A stretch of 15,357 bases of DNA from an uncultured Blautia sp. (lineage in GTDB: Bacteria; Bacillota; Clostridia; Lachnospirales; Lachnospiraceae): NCBI GenBank assembly GCA_900552095.1, contig URYM01000021.1, forward strand, positions 1-15,357. The letters run 5' to 3'. Under the pieces are notes generated by a model. It did not search any database, was not told where the DNA came from, and saw only the letters and a list, made by a program, of their open reading frames with translations. The position numbers and the translations under genes are program-made. Shown one piece after another: positions 7,394-13,467 of the stretch; positions within the stretch are counted from its first letter, which is position 1, and each line of letters starts with the position of its first letter.

Positions 7394-8700
7394 GAGAATA
7401 TACAACACAGATGGATGCGGCAAGAAAAGGAATTGTTACGCCGGAGATGAAGATCGTGGCAGAAAAAGAGCGGATGGGGACAGAGACTTTAAGGAAGCTG
7501 ATGGCGGAAGGAAAAGTGGTAATCTGTGCCAACAGACACCATGCCTGCCTGAATCCGGAGGGGGTGGGCAGCATGCTGCGGACGAAGGTGAATGTTAATC
7601 TGGGCGTTTCCAGAGACTGCAAAGACTACGATGTAGAGATGGAAAAAGTGATGAGTGCGGTGAAGCTGGGGGCAGAGTCTATCATGGATCTCTCCAGCCA
7701 CGGAGACACCCGGCCTTTCCGGAGAAAACTGACCCATGAGTGTCCGGCTATGATTGGAACCGTGCCTGTCTATGACAGCGTGATCCATTATCAGCGGGAT
7801 CTGGCAGAGCTGACGGCGCAGGACTTTATCGATGTGATACGGATGCATGCGGAGGACGGGGTGGATTTTGTCACGCTGCACTGCGGGATTACCAGAAGGA
7901 CCATAGAACAGATCCGGCAGCATAAGAGAGAGATGAATATTGTAAGCAGGGGAGGAAGTCTTGTTTTTGCCTGGATGAGTATGACCGGGCAGGAGAATCC
8001 TTTTTATGAGTATTACGATGAGATCCTGGACATCTGCGAGGAGCACGATGTGACCATCTCTTTGGGAGATGCCTGTCGTCCCGGCTGTCTGGCGGATGCT
8101 TCCGATGTATGTCAGATTGAGGAGCTGGTGCGTCTGGGAGAACTGACGAAGCGGGCCTGGGATCACAATGTACAGGTCATGGTGGAGGGGCCGGGTCATA
8201 TGCCTTTAAATCAGGTGGCGGCTAACATGGAGATTCAGAAGAGTATCTGCATGGGCGCACCCTTTTACGTGCTGGGGCCTCTGGTGACGGATATTGCGCC
8301 CGGATATGACCACATCACAGGGGCGATCGGCGGTGCTGTGGCAGCTATGAACGGAGCGGCCTTCCTCTGCTATGTTACACCGGCAGAGCATCTGGCGCTT
8401 CCCAACCTGGAAGATGTAAAGCAGGGGATCCTGGCTTCTAAGATCGCGGCTCATGCGGCAGATATTGCGAAAGGAGTGCCGGGAGCCAGAGAGATCGACG
8501 ATCGGATGGCGAAAGCCAGAAGAAAACTGGACTGGGACGCTCAGTTTGCCTGTGCGCTGGATCCGGAGACGGCGAAAGCGATCCGGGCGGACAGGAGCCC
8601 GGAGGAAGATCACAGTGATACCTGCAGCATGTGCGGAAAGTTCTGTGCTGTCCGCAGTATGAACAAAGCGCTGGCCGGGGAATATATCGATATTTTATAA
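7390..8700 (+). CDS. thiC: Phosphomethylpyrimidine synthase, short form
   Basis: Radical-SAM enzyme converting aminoimidazole ribotide to HMP phosphate, the committed pyrimidine step of thiamine synthesis. The 436-aa product shows [14 protein letters not shown] (47-60), [10 protein letters not shown] (67-76), [15 protein letters not shown] (97-111), [10 protein letters not shown] (159-168), [11 protein letters not shown] (223-233), [12 protein letters not shown] (265-276), [22 protein letters not shown] (293-314) and a C-terminal cluster motif C412-S-M-C415-G-K-F-C419. That spacing is CX2CX3C, whereas the long proteobacterial form has CX2CX4C. The frame is open upstream to 7210, but the ATG at 7390 has AGGAGG 7 nt away and overlaps the thiD stop. 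It is the last gene of the operon; a terminator starts 7 nt after the stop. Confidence 0.97.
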   Translation: MREYTTQMDAARKGIVTPEMKIVAEKERMGTETLRKLMAEGKVVICANRHHACLNPEGVGSMLRTKVNVNLGVSRDCKDYDVEMEKVMSAVKLGAESIMDLSSHGDTRPFRRKLTHECPAMIGTVPVYDSVIHYQRDLAELTAQDFIDVIRMHAEDGVDFVTLHCGITRRTIEQIRQHKREMNIVSRGGSLVFAWMSMTGQENPFYEYYDEILDICEEHDVTISLGDACRPGCLADASDVCQIEELVRLGELTKRAWDHNVQVMVEGPGHMPLNQVAANMEIQKSICMGAPFYVLGPLVTDIAPGYDHITGAIGGAVAAMNGAAFLCYVTPAEHLALPNLEDVKQGILASKIAAHAADIAKGVPGAREIDDRMAKARRKLDWDAQFACALDPETAKAIRADRSPEEDHSDTCSMCGKFCAVRSMNKALAGEYIDIL

Positions 8701-8706
8701 GAAGAC

Positions 8707-8767
8707 AAAGAAAAGCTCTTTTCAGAACCGAATCCAGGGGGATTTGGCTGAAAAGAGCTTTTCTTTT
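8707..8767. terminator. Bidirectional terminator between thiC and plsC
   Basis: A perfect 19-bp inverted repeat, AAAGAAAAGCTCTTTTCAG (8707-8725) with its complement at 8748-8766, and a 22-nt loop. A T-run follows on the plus strand, and the leading A-run gives one on the minus strand. It serves two convergent transcripts; the plsC stop codon (8766-8768) overlaps its right edge. Confidence 0.93.
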
Positions 8768-9515
8768 ATACTTCTGAAATAAGTTTCTGGTTTTTCTTCA
8801 TCATTTCCAGAATCTGTCTCTGTACATACTGTCCCAGTTTCTTCTGATCTTCTTTGGGAAGCTGATCCGGATAGATGGGAGCGCCGTACTCCAGCACGAC
8901 TTTTGTTTTCGTGATCCTGGGGAAATGAGCCTCAAAGATCTCTGCTGTATTATTCATAGCGATGGGGATGATGGGGCAGCCGCTTTTGGTAGCCAGTTTA
9001 AAGCTTCCCTCATGGAACGGCAGAAGCTCCAGTTCATCCTCCCCCTTATTCCGGGTTCCCTCCGGGAAAATGCAGATAGAAATACCGGATTTGATCTTTT
9101 CGATTCCGGTCAGAATGGTTTTCAGTCCTTCTTTGATATTGTCCCTGTCGAGGAAGAGACAGTGGAGATAGCGCATCCAGGTAGAAAGCAGAGGGATCTT
9201 TTCCATCTCTTTTTTGGCCACATAGCCGGTCAGGCGGGGGCAGCGGGAGTAGGTGAGCAGAATGTCAAAGAAGCTGCGGTGATTTCCAATATAGAGCACC
9301 GGCTGATCTTTTGGCACATGTTCCTCGCCGATCACAGTGATCTGTACTCCGGTTATTTTCAGGATCAGTTTAAAAGCGCTCTGTACGATGCGAAGAGAAC
9401 TTTTGGCCTTCACATCAGGGGCGAATTTTCCAATGATCCATTCCGCCAGCATGACGGGAATGAATAAAATAAGAAAACCGATTACGGTAATGCAGACAAG
9501 AATAAAACGTAACAT
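8766..9515 (-). CDS. plsC: 1-acyl-sn-glycerol-3-phosphate acyltransferase
   Basis: Membrane phospholipid-synthesis enzyme acylating lysophosphatidate to phosphatidate. The 249-aa protein starts with a hydrophobic helix (about 2-28). The acyltransferase motifs follow: NHRSFFD at 78-84 (HX4D catalytic pair), FLDRDN at 121-126, FPEGTRN at 150-156 and PIIPIAM at 181-187. I place the start at the ATG at 9515 (MLRFIL). The frame is open to 9650, but that extension crosses the promoter at 9562-9590 and has no hydrophobic or conserved character. A GCAGG about 8 nt upstream is only a modest ribosome binding site. The gene is monocistronic: convergent with thiC and divergent from the lipoprotein gene. 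Confidence 0.93.
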   Translation of the reverse strand: MLRFILVCITVIGFLILFIPVMLAEWIIGKFAPDVKAKSSLRIVQSAFKLILKITGVQITVIGEEHVPKDQPVLYIGNHRSFFDILLTYSRCPRLTGYVAKKEMEKIPLLSTWMRYLHCLFLDRDNIKEGLKTILTGIEKIKSGISICIFPEGTRNKGEDELELLPFHEGSFKLATKSGCPIIPIAMNNTAEIFEAHFPRITKTKVVLEYGAPIYPDQLPKEDQKKLGQYVQRQILEMMKKNQKLISEV

Positions 9516-9561
9516 GAGAACCTGCTTTCTGTCCCCTTCCGGGACGTTAGAATCGTAACAT

Positions 9562-9590
9562 ATTATAGAATAAAAAAAGAACAGTTGCAA
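9562..9590 (-). promoter_or_regulatory. Sigma-A-type promoter of plsC
   Basis: Read on the minus strand: TTGCAA (9590-9585), exact 17-nt spacer, TATAAT (9567-9562). The -10 lies 46 nt before the chosen plsC start codon, which also argues against the longer upstream frame. Confidence 0.8.
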
Positions 9591-9595
9591 GGAAA

Positions 9596-9623
9596 TAATA
9601 TTTTCTCCCCTCCGGCATAGATA
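9596..9623 (+). promoter_or_regulatory. Possible sigma-E-like promoter of the PrcB-domain lipoprotein gene
   Basis: TAATATT (9596-9602) fits the Bacillus sigma-E -35 pattern KMATATT. After 13 nt, CATAGATA (9616-9623) matches 6 of 8 positions of CATACAHT. No good sigma-A promoter was found for this gene. AT-rich DNA can produce such a match by chance. Confidence 0.3.
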
Positions 9624-9652
9624 TAGTATGACAAGATTGGCAGGAGTCATTT

Positions 9653-10060
9653 ATGGAACGGGGAAAGCAGTTTTTATTTATTTTATTTCTGGCCGTACTG
9701 CTGGCCGGCTGCGGGTGGAAGAATCTGGACAGCAAAAAGGAGGAGACACTGGAGTTTACTGTGGTGGAGGAAGAAGATCTTCCGGAGGAGGCGGCAAAGA
9801 TTCTGGAAGAGCGGAAGATGGAGCCTTTCCAGATCAGCTGTGAGAGCGGCGGGTACCTCTATCTTCTGCGGGGATACGGGCGGCAGAGCAGCGGGGGATA
9901 CAGCGTACAGGTCAGAAAGCTGGCGGCTACGGAAGACGCGGTCTATTTTTCCACCGAGCTTCTGGGACCGCAGACGGAGGAGGAGCAAAGAGGCGGCGTT
10001 TCCTGTCCGTATCTGGCCGTGAAGATTCCCAGCCGCGATCTGCCGGTAGTCTTTGAGTGA
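9653..10060 (+). CDS. Small lipoprotein with PrcB-like C-terminal domain
   Basis: A 135-aa protein with a short basic start, a hydrophobic stretch and the lipobox LLAGC (Cys20), so it is predicted to be lipid-anchored on the outer face of the cytoplasmic membrane. Residues about 25-60 are acidic and glutamate-rich. Residues about 77-134 (GGYSVQV, YFSTELLGP, CPYLAVKIP) resemble the PrcB C-terminal domain, named for a subunit of a spirochaete surface protease complex and widespread as small lipoproteins in Clostridia. AGGAG at 9642-9646 lies 6 nt before the ATG. No protease gene adjoins it. It stands between plsC and the spore gene sipL, in the same direction as sipL and 70 nt before it. Function is unknown. 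Confidence 0.8.
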   Translation: MERGKQFLFILFLAVLLAGCGWKNLDSKKEETLEFTVVEEEDLPEEAAKILEERKMEPFQISCESGGYLYLLRGYGRQSSGGYSVQVRKLAATEDAVYFSTELLGPQTEEEQRGGVSCPYLAVKIPSRDLPVVFE

Positions 10061-10068
10061 GCCGGCAG

Positions 10069-10097
10069 GCATATTCCCGGGGGAAAATTCATAAACT
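10069..10097 (+). promoter_or_regulatory. Putative sigma-E promoter of sipL
   Basis: GCATATT (10069-10075) matches the sigma-E -35 pattern KMATATT at every position. After 14 nt, CATAAACT (10090-10097) matches CATACAHT at 7 of 8. It lies 33 nt before the sipL start codon. A mother-cell sigma-E promoter is what a SipL-type coat protein would be expected to have. Confidence 0.6.
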
Positions 10098-10130
10098 AAA
10101 AGAAAAATAAAAAGAACAGGGGGAGTCTAT

Positions 10131-11696
10131 GTGGAGCTGACGAAGAAAAATCTGCGCATGCTTAAGACAAAAAGCGAGGCAATGAATCAGGTGACCTTTG
10201 ATGAGGATTACAATGTACCGGATGTCTGTCCGGATGTGGGGCGCATGATACAGAAGAAGGGGGAGGTGCGGATCGAGGAGGTGCAGATCAACGCCGGAAA
10301 TGCGGTGATCCGGGGGGAACTGATTTTTCATCTTCTCTATGTGGCGGATGATGAGGCGCACCGGGTGCACAGTCTGGAAGGGAAGATCCCCATTCAGGAG
10401 ACGCTGTATCTGGAGGGACTGGAGAGCGGAGATAAGGTGTGTCTGAAATGGGAAATCGAGGATTTGACTTTGCGGCTGATCCATTCCCGGAAGCTGAATA
10501 TCCGGGCGCTTGTCACGTTCCGGGCTTTTGTGGAGGAGCTGGAGGACGTGGAGATCCCGGTGGGCTTAAAGGATCAGGAAGGAGTTTCGGCGAAAGAGAA
10601 GGAACTGCGGGCGCTTTCCCTGTGTGTACATAAAAAAGACACGATGCGCCGGAAGGAAAAGCTGGTGCTGCCTTCCAACAAGCCGAATATACATCGGATT
10701 CTCTGGAGTGATGTTCAGCTGCGGGGACTGAATCTTAAGCCGGAACAGGAGAAGGTACAGGTTCGAGGGGAACTCTTTTTATTCATCCTGTATGCGGGAG
10801 AAGAGGAAGAAAATCCTCTTCAGTGGGCAGAACAGGCGGTGCCCTTTGTGGGAGAGATGGCCTGTGCGGGCTGCTCGGAGGAGCTGATCCCCCAGATTGA
10901 GGCGCAGCTGCAGCAGACCGGGCTGGAGGTACAGCCGGATGCGGATGGAGAAGAGCGGATCATTCAGGCGGACATGGTTTTGGAACTGGATATGAAATTT
11001 TACAGAGAAGAAGAATTCTCCCTTCTCCAGGACGTCTATACGCCAAAGAAATCCTGTATTCCCGTGAAGAAGGAGCATATGGTCTCCTCTCTTCTTATGA
11101 GAAATGATTCTAAGTGCCGCCTGCAGGAACGGGTGACCGTGCAGGGAGGGCAGGGGAAGATTCTTCAAATCTGCCACAGCGGAGGTGAGATCCGGATTGA
11201 TGAGGCGAAAGTGACCGATCAGGGAATCCGGGTTGAGGGGATCATTCAGGTGAGGATCCTCTACATTATTACAGATGATGAGATGCCGTTTTATTCTGTG
11301 GAAGAGACCGTTCCTTTCAGCCATCTGATCGAGGCGGCGGGGATGGATGAGAACTGTGTCTATTATCTGCGTACAGATCTGGAACAGCTGTCCACGAATA
11401 TGGCGGACAGCAGTGAGATTGAAGTGAAAGCGGTGGTCAATCTGAACGCGGTGGTGTTCCGGCAGCAGAGCGAGGGAATTATCTCCGGAATCAAAGAGGG
11501 GCCTCTGGATCGGAAGAAACTGGAGGAACTTCCTGGAATCGTCTGCTATATGGTGCAGCAGGGAGATACGCTCTGGGATGTGGCAAAACGGTTTTACACC
11601 AGCCTGGAAGAAATCCGGGAGCTGAACCAGATGACGGACGATCAGCTGAAGCCGGGAGAGCCGATTCTGGTGGCAAAAAATGCCGGAGTCTTCTGA
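10131..11696 (+). CDS. sipL: SipL-like spore morphogenesis protein (DUF3794/SPOCS repeats plus LysM)
   Basis: A 521-aa protein without signal peptide or membrane helix. It has repeated SPOCS (DUF3794) modules, recognisable by the pattern V..G.L.F.LLY: residues about 45-100 (VIRGELIFHLLYV), 195-245 (VRGELFLFILYA) and 352-405 (VEGIIQVRILYI). A C-terminal LysM domain (about 471-517, YMVQQGDTLWDVAKRF) follows. This architecture and length match Clostridioides difficile SipL, which binds the coat ATPase SpoIVA through its LysM domain and is needed to place the coat around the forespore. The start is GTG at 10131 with AGGGGGAG 5 nt upstream. A sigma-E-like promoter lies just before it. No terminator was seen after it; the ispE promoter begins 3 nt beyond the stop. 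Orthology is inferred from architecture. Confidence 0.83.
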   Translation: MELTKKNLRMLKTKSEAMNQVTFDEDYNVPDVCPDVGRMIQKKGEVRIEEVQINAGNAVIRGELIFHLLYVADDEAHRVHSLEGKIPIQETLYLEGLESGDKVCLKWEIEDLTLRLIHSRKLNIRALVTFRAFVEELEDVEIPVGLKDQEGVSAKEKELRALSLCVHKKDTMRRKEKLVLPSNKPNIHRILWSDVQLRGLNLKPEQEKVQVRGELFLFILYAGEEEENPLQWAEQAVPFVGEMACAGCSEELIPQIEAQLQQTGLEVQPDADGEERIIQADMVLELDMKFYREEEFSLLQDVYTPKKSCIPVKKEHMVSSLLMRNDSKCRLQERVTVQGGQGKILQICHSGGEIRIDEAKVTDQGIRVEGIIQVRILYIITDDEMPFYSVEETVPFSHLIEAAGMDENCVYYLRTDLEQLSTNMADSSEIEVKAVVNLNAVVFRQQSEGIISGIKEGPLDRKKLEELPGIVCYMVQQGDTLWDVAKRFYTSLEEIRELNQMTDDQLKPGEPILVAKNAGVF

Positions 11697-11699
11697 GGC

Positions 11700-11728
11700 T
11701 TGCATTTCAGCTGGCACTCATGTATAAT
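11700..11728 (+). promoter_or_regulatory. Sigma-A-type promoter of ispE-gntR
   Basis: TTGCAT (11700-11705), exact 17-nt spacer, consensus TATAAT (11723-11728). Transcription would start near 11735, leaving a leader of about 100 nt before ispE. Confidence 0.78.
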
Positions 11729-11776
11729 ACAGATTGTATGAATATGAATACAATATACAAAATGCAGTAAAATACA
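11721..11776. promoter_or_regulatory. TGTAT/ATACA dyad cluster over the ispE promoter, candidate operator
   Basis: TGTAT-A-ATACA at 11721-11731 overlaps the -10 element. ATTGTAT (11733-11739), 8 nt, then ATACAAT (11748-11754) forms a second perfect dyad over the predicted start site. Further ATACA copies lie at 11755-11759 and 11772-11776. TTGT...ACAA half-sites are typical of operators of FCD-type GntR regulators, and such a gene is second in this operon. Autoregulation is an inference; the 8-nt gap is longer than in classical operators. Confidence 0.45.
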
Positions 11777-11780
11777 TCAA

Positions 11781-11809
11781 TTCAGAAGAAAAGCCAAAAT
11801 TCTTCTGAA
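11781..11809 (+). other. Perfect hairpin in the ispE 5' leader
   Basis: TTCAGAAGAA (11781-11790) and TTCTTCTGAA (11800-11809) form a 10-bp stem with loop AAGCCAAAA. It is followed by A-rich, not T-rich, sequence on the plus strand, so it is not a normal terminator there. It ends about 16 nt before the GGGGG ribosome binding site. Confidence 0.65.
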
Positions 11810-11835
11810 AAAAGTGAGAAAATATGGGGGAAACC

Positions 11836-12714
11836 ATGAGATTACGGGCAATGGCAAAAATTAATCTGGGACTGGATGTGCTGAGAAAGCGGGAGGACGG
11901 CTACCATGAGGTGAGGATGATCATGCAGACAATCCGGATGTATGACCAGCTGGATCTGAGAAGAAGCAGCAGAGAAGGGATCCGTCTGCAGACCAACCGT
12001 CCGTATCTGCCCACGGATGAGAACAATCTGGTGTATAAGGCAACCCGGCTTTTGATGGATGAATTCCAGGTAAAGGGCGGACTGGACATCAAGCTGGAGA
12101 AGTTTATTCCGGTAGCGGCGGGAATGGCGGGGGGAAGCTCGGATGCCGCCGCCGCCATGATCGGTGTGAACCGCCTCTTTCATCTGGATCTTTCTCTTGA
12201 GGAACTGATGGAGAGGGGAGTGAAGATCGGAGCGGATGTGCCCTACTGTCTTATGCGGGGAACGGCTCTGGCAGAGGGGATCGGTGAGAAGCTGACCGCT
12301 CTTCCGCCTATGCCGGAATGCTTCATCCTGATCGGGAAGCCGGCTGTCAGTGTTTCGACCCGCTTTGTCTATGGGAACCTGAAGGCGGATCAGATCACGG
12401 AGCACCCGGATGTGGACAGCCTGATCCATAGCCTGGAAGCCCAGGATCTTCCGGCGCTGTGCGCTTCTATGGGAAATGTGCTGGAGGAAGTGACGGTTCC
12501 AGCTTATCCCGTAATCCAGGGAATTCGGGAACAGATGCTGCAGTGCGGAGCACTCCAGGCGATGATGAGCGGAAGCGGCCCTACAGTGTTTGGAATTTTT
12601 GACAGTTATGCCAGAGCAAAAGAGGCCTGTGCCCGTCTTCGGAGAGGAAGGCTGGCGAAACAGGTATTTCTGACAACCCCCTATAATAACGGAGGAGTTA
12701 CCAATGACGACTGA
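11836..12714 (+). CDS. ispE: 4-diphosphocytidyl-2-C-methyl-D-erythritol kinase
   Basis: GHMP-family kinase of the non-mevalonate (MEP) isoprenoid pathway, phosphorylating CDP-methylerythritol. Family features, numbered from the ATG at 11836: AKINLGLDVLRKREDGYHEV (7-26) with catalytic Lys8, the ATP-binding loop PVAAGMAGGSSDAAAAM (92-108), GADVPYCLMRGTALAEGIGE (132-151) with catalytic Asp134, and MMSGSGPTVFGIF (243-255). I favour 11836 (292 aa) over the in-frame ATG at 11824: homologues begin exactly with M-x-L/I-x-A-x-AKINL, and GGGGG lies 5 nt upstream. The extension would add only MGET. The 3' end overlaps the GntR-type regulator gene by 11 nt, so the pair is probably one transcript. Confidence 0.95.
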   Translation: MRLRAMAKINLGLDVLRKREDGYHEVRMIMQTIRMYDQLDLRRSSREGIRLQTNRPYLPTDENNLVYKATRLLMDEFQVKGGLDIKLEKFIPVAAGMAGGSSDAAAAMIGVNRLFHLDLSLEELMERGVKIGADVPYCLMRGTALAEGIGEKLTALPPMPECFILIGKPAVSVSTRFVYGNLKADQITEHPDVDSLIHSLEAQDLPALCASMGNVLEEVTVPAYPVIQGIREQMLQCGALQAMMSGSGPTVFGIFDSYARAKEACARLRRGRLAKQVFLTTPYNNGGVTNDD

Positions 12715-13378
12715 ATTTGAGATGACCATGGATGAGTATCTGCCCCTGCGGGACGTGGTTTTCAATACCCTGCGCAAGGCGATTCTGCGCGGAGAGTTAA
12801 AGCCGGGAGAGCGGCTGATGGAGATCGCTCTGGCCAACCGCCTGGGGGTGAGCAGGACTCCGGTGCGGGAGGCGATCCGCATGCTGGAGCAGGAAGGGCT
12901 GGTGATCATGATTCCCCGCAAAGGGGCGCAGGTGGCCCAGATTACGATGAAGGACTTAAACGATGTGCTGGAAGTACGTCTGGGACTGGAGGAACTGGCT
13001 ATGCAGTTTGCCTGCAAGCGGATCACCCAAGAAGAGATTGGGGAAATGAAACAGGCGCTGGAGGAGATCGAGCGGCTGCAGGAGGCGGAGGATGTAACTG
13101 CTCTTGCGGAGGCCGATGTGGCTTTTCACGACATTATATATAAGGCTACAGATAATAAGCGTCTGAACCAGATTATCAATAATGTGCGGGAGCAGATGTA
13201 CCGTTACCGGGTAGAATACCTGAAAGACAGCCGCACCCGGGGTACTCTTTTAAAAGAACACCGGGAGATCTATGAGGCAGTCGCAGGCCGGGACGAGGAG
13301 AGAGCGAAAGCCTGCATCCGATGCCATATTATGAACCAGCAGCAGTCCATCGCCCGGAGCCTGCGGGATCACGCATAA
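12704..13378 (+). CDS. GntR-family transcriptional regulator, FCD (FadR) subfamily
   Basis: DNA-binding regulator of 224 aa. The N-terminal winged helix-turn-helix (about 14-80) has the GntR signature LRKAILRGELKPGERLMEIALANRLGVSRTPVREAIRMLEQEGLV. The C-terminal all-helical FCD domain (about 85-215) keeps the usual metal ligands: Asp138 and His142 (DVAFH), His186 (EHREIY) and His208. It therefore probably senses a small carboxylate or similar ligand through a bound metal; the ligand is not evident. GGAGGAG at 12691-12697 is 6 nt before the ATG, inside the end of ispE. It may regulate its own promoter, where TTGTAT/ATACAA dyads occur. Followed by an intrinsic terminator. Confidence 0.92.
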   Translation: MTTEFEMTMDEYLPLRDVVFNTLRKAILRGELKPGERLMEIALANRLGVSRTPVREAIRMLEQEGLVIMIPRKGAQVAQITMKDLNDVLEVRLGLEELAMQFACKRITQEEIGEMKQALEEIERLQEAEDVTALAEADVAFHDIIYKATDNKRLNQIINNVREQMYRYRVEYLKDSRTRGTLLKEHREIYEAVAGRDEERAKACIRCHIMNQQQSIARSLRDHA

Positions 13379-13400
13379 AAAGAGAAAAACTGTATATCCT

Positions 13401-13432
13401 AGAAGATGTCTGAAAAGGCATCTTCTTTTTTT
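13401..13432 (+). terminator. Intrinsic terminator of ispE-gntR
   Basis: AGAAGATGTC (13401-13410) pairs with GGCATCTTCT (13417-13426), including one T-G pair, around a TGAAAA loop. Seven T residues follow (13426-13432). It lies 22 nt after the regulator's stop. Confidence 0.9.
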
Positions 13433-13467
13433 ATCAATAAAGCAAGGGACGGGAAGGGGGATAAAAG

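Noticed and set aside
9516..9650. 45-codon N-terminal extension of plsC
   Set aside because: It spans the plsC promoter (TTGCAA-17-TATAAT), has no family similarity, and the hydrophobic N-terminus expected of PlsC starts at 9515.
13392..13439. Sigma-G-like promoter before the GerA-family gene
   Set aside because: GTATA at 13392 with CATCTTC at 13419 has a 22-nt spacer, too long for sigma-G, and lies over the terminator stem; TGAAAA at 13411 has no acceptable -10 partner.
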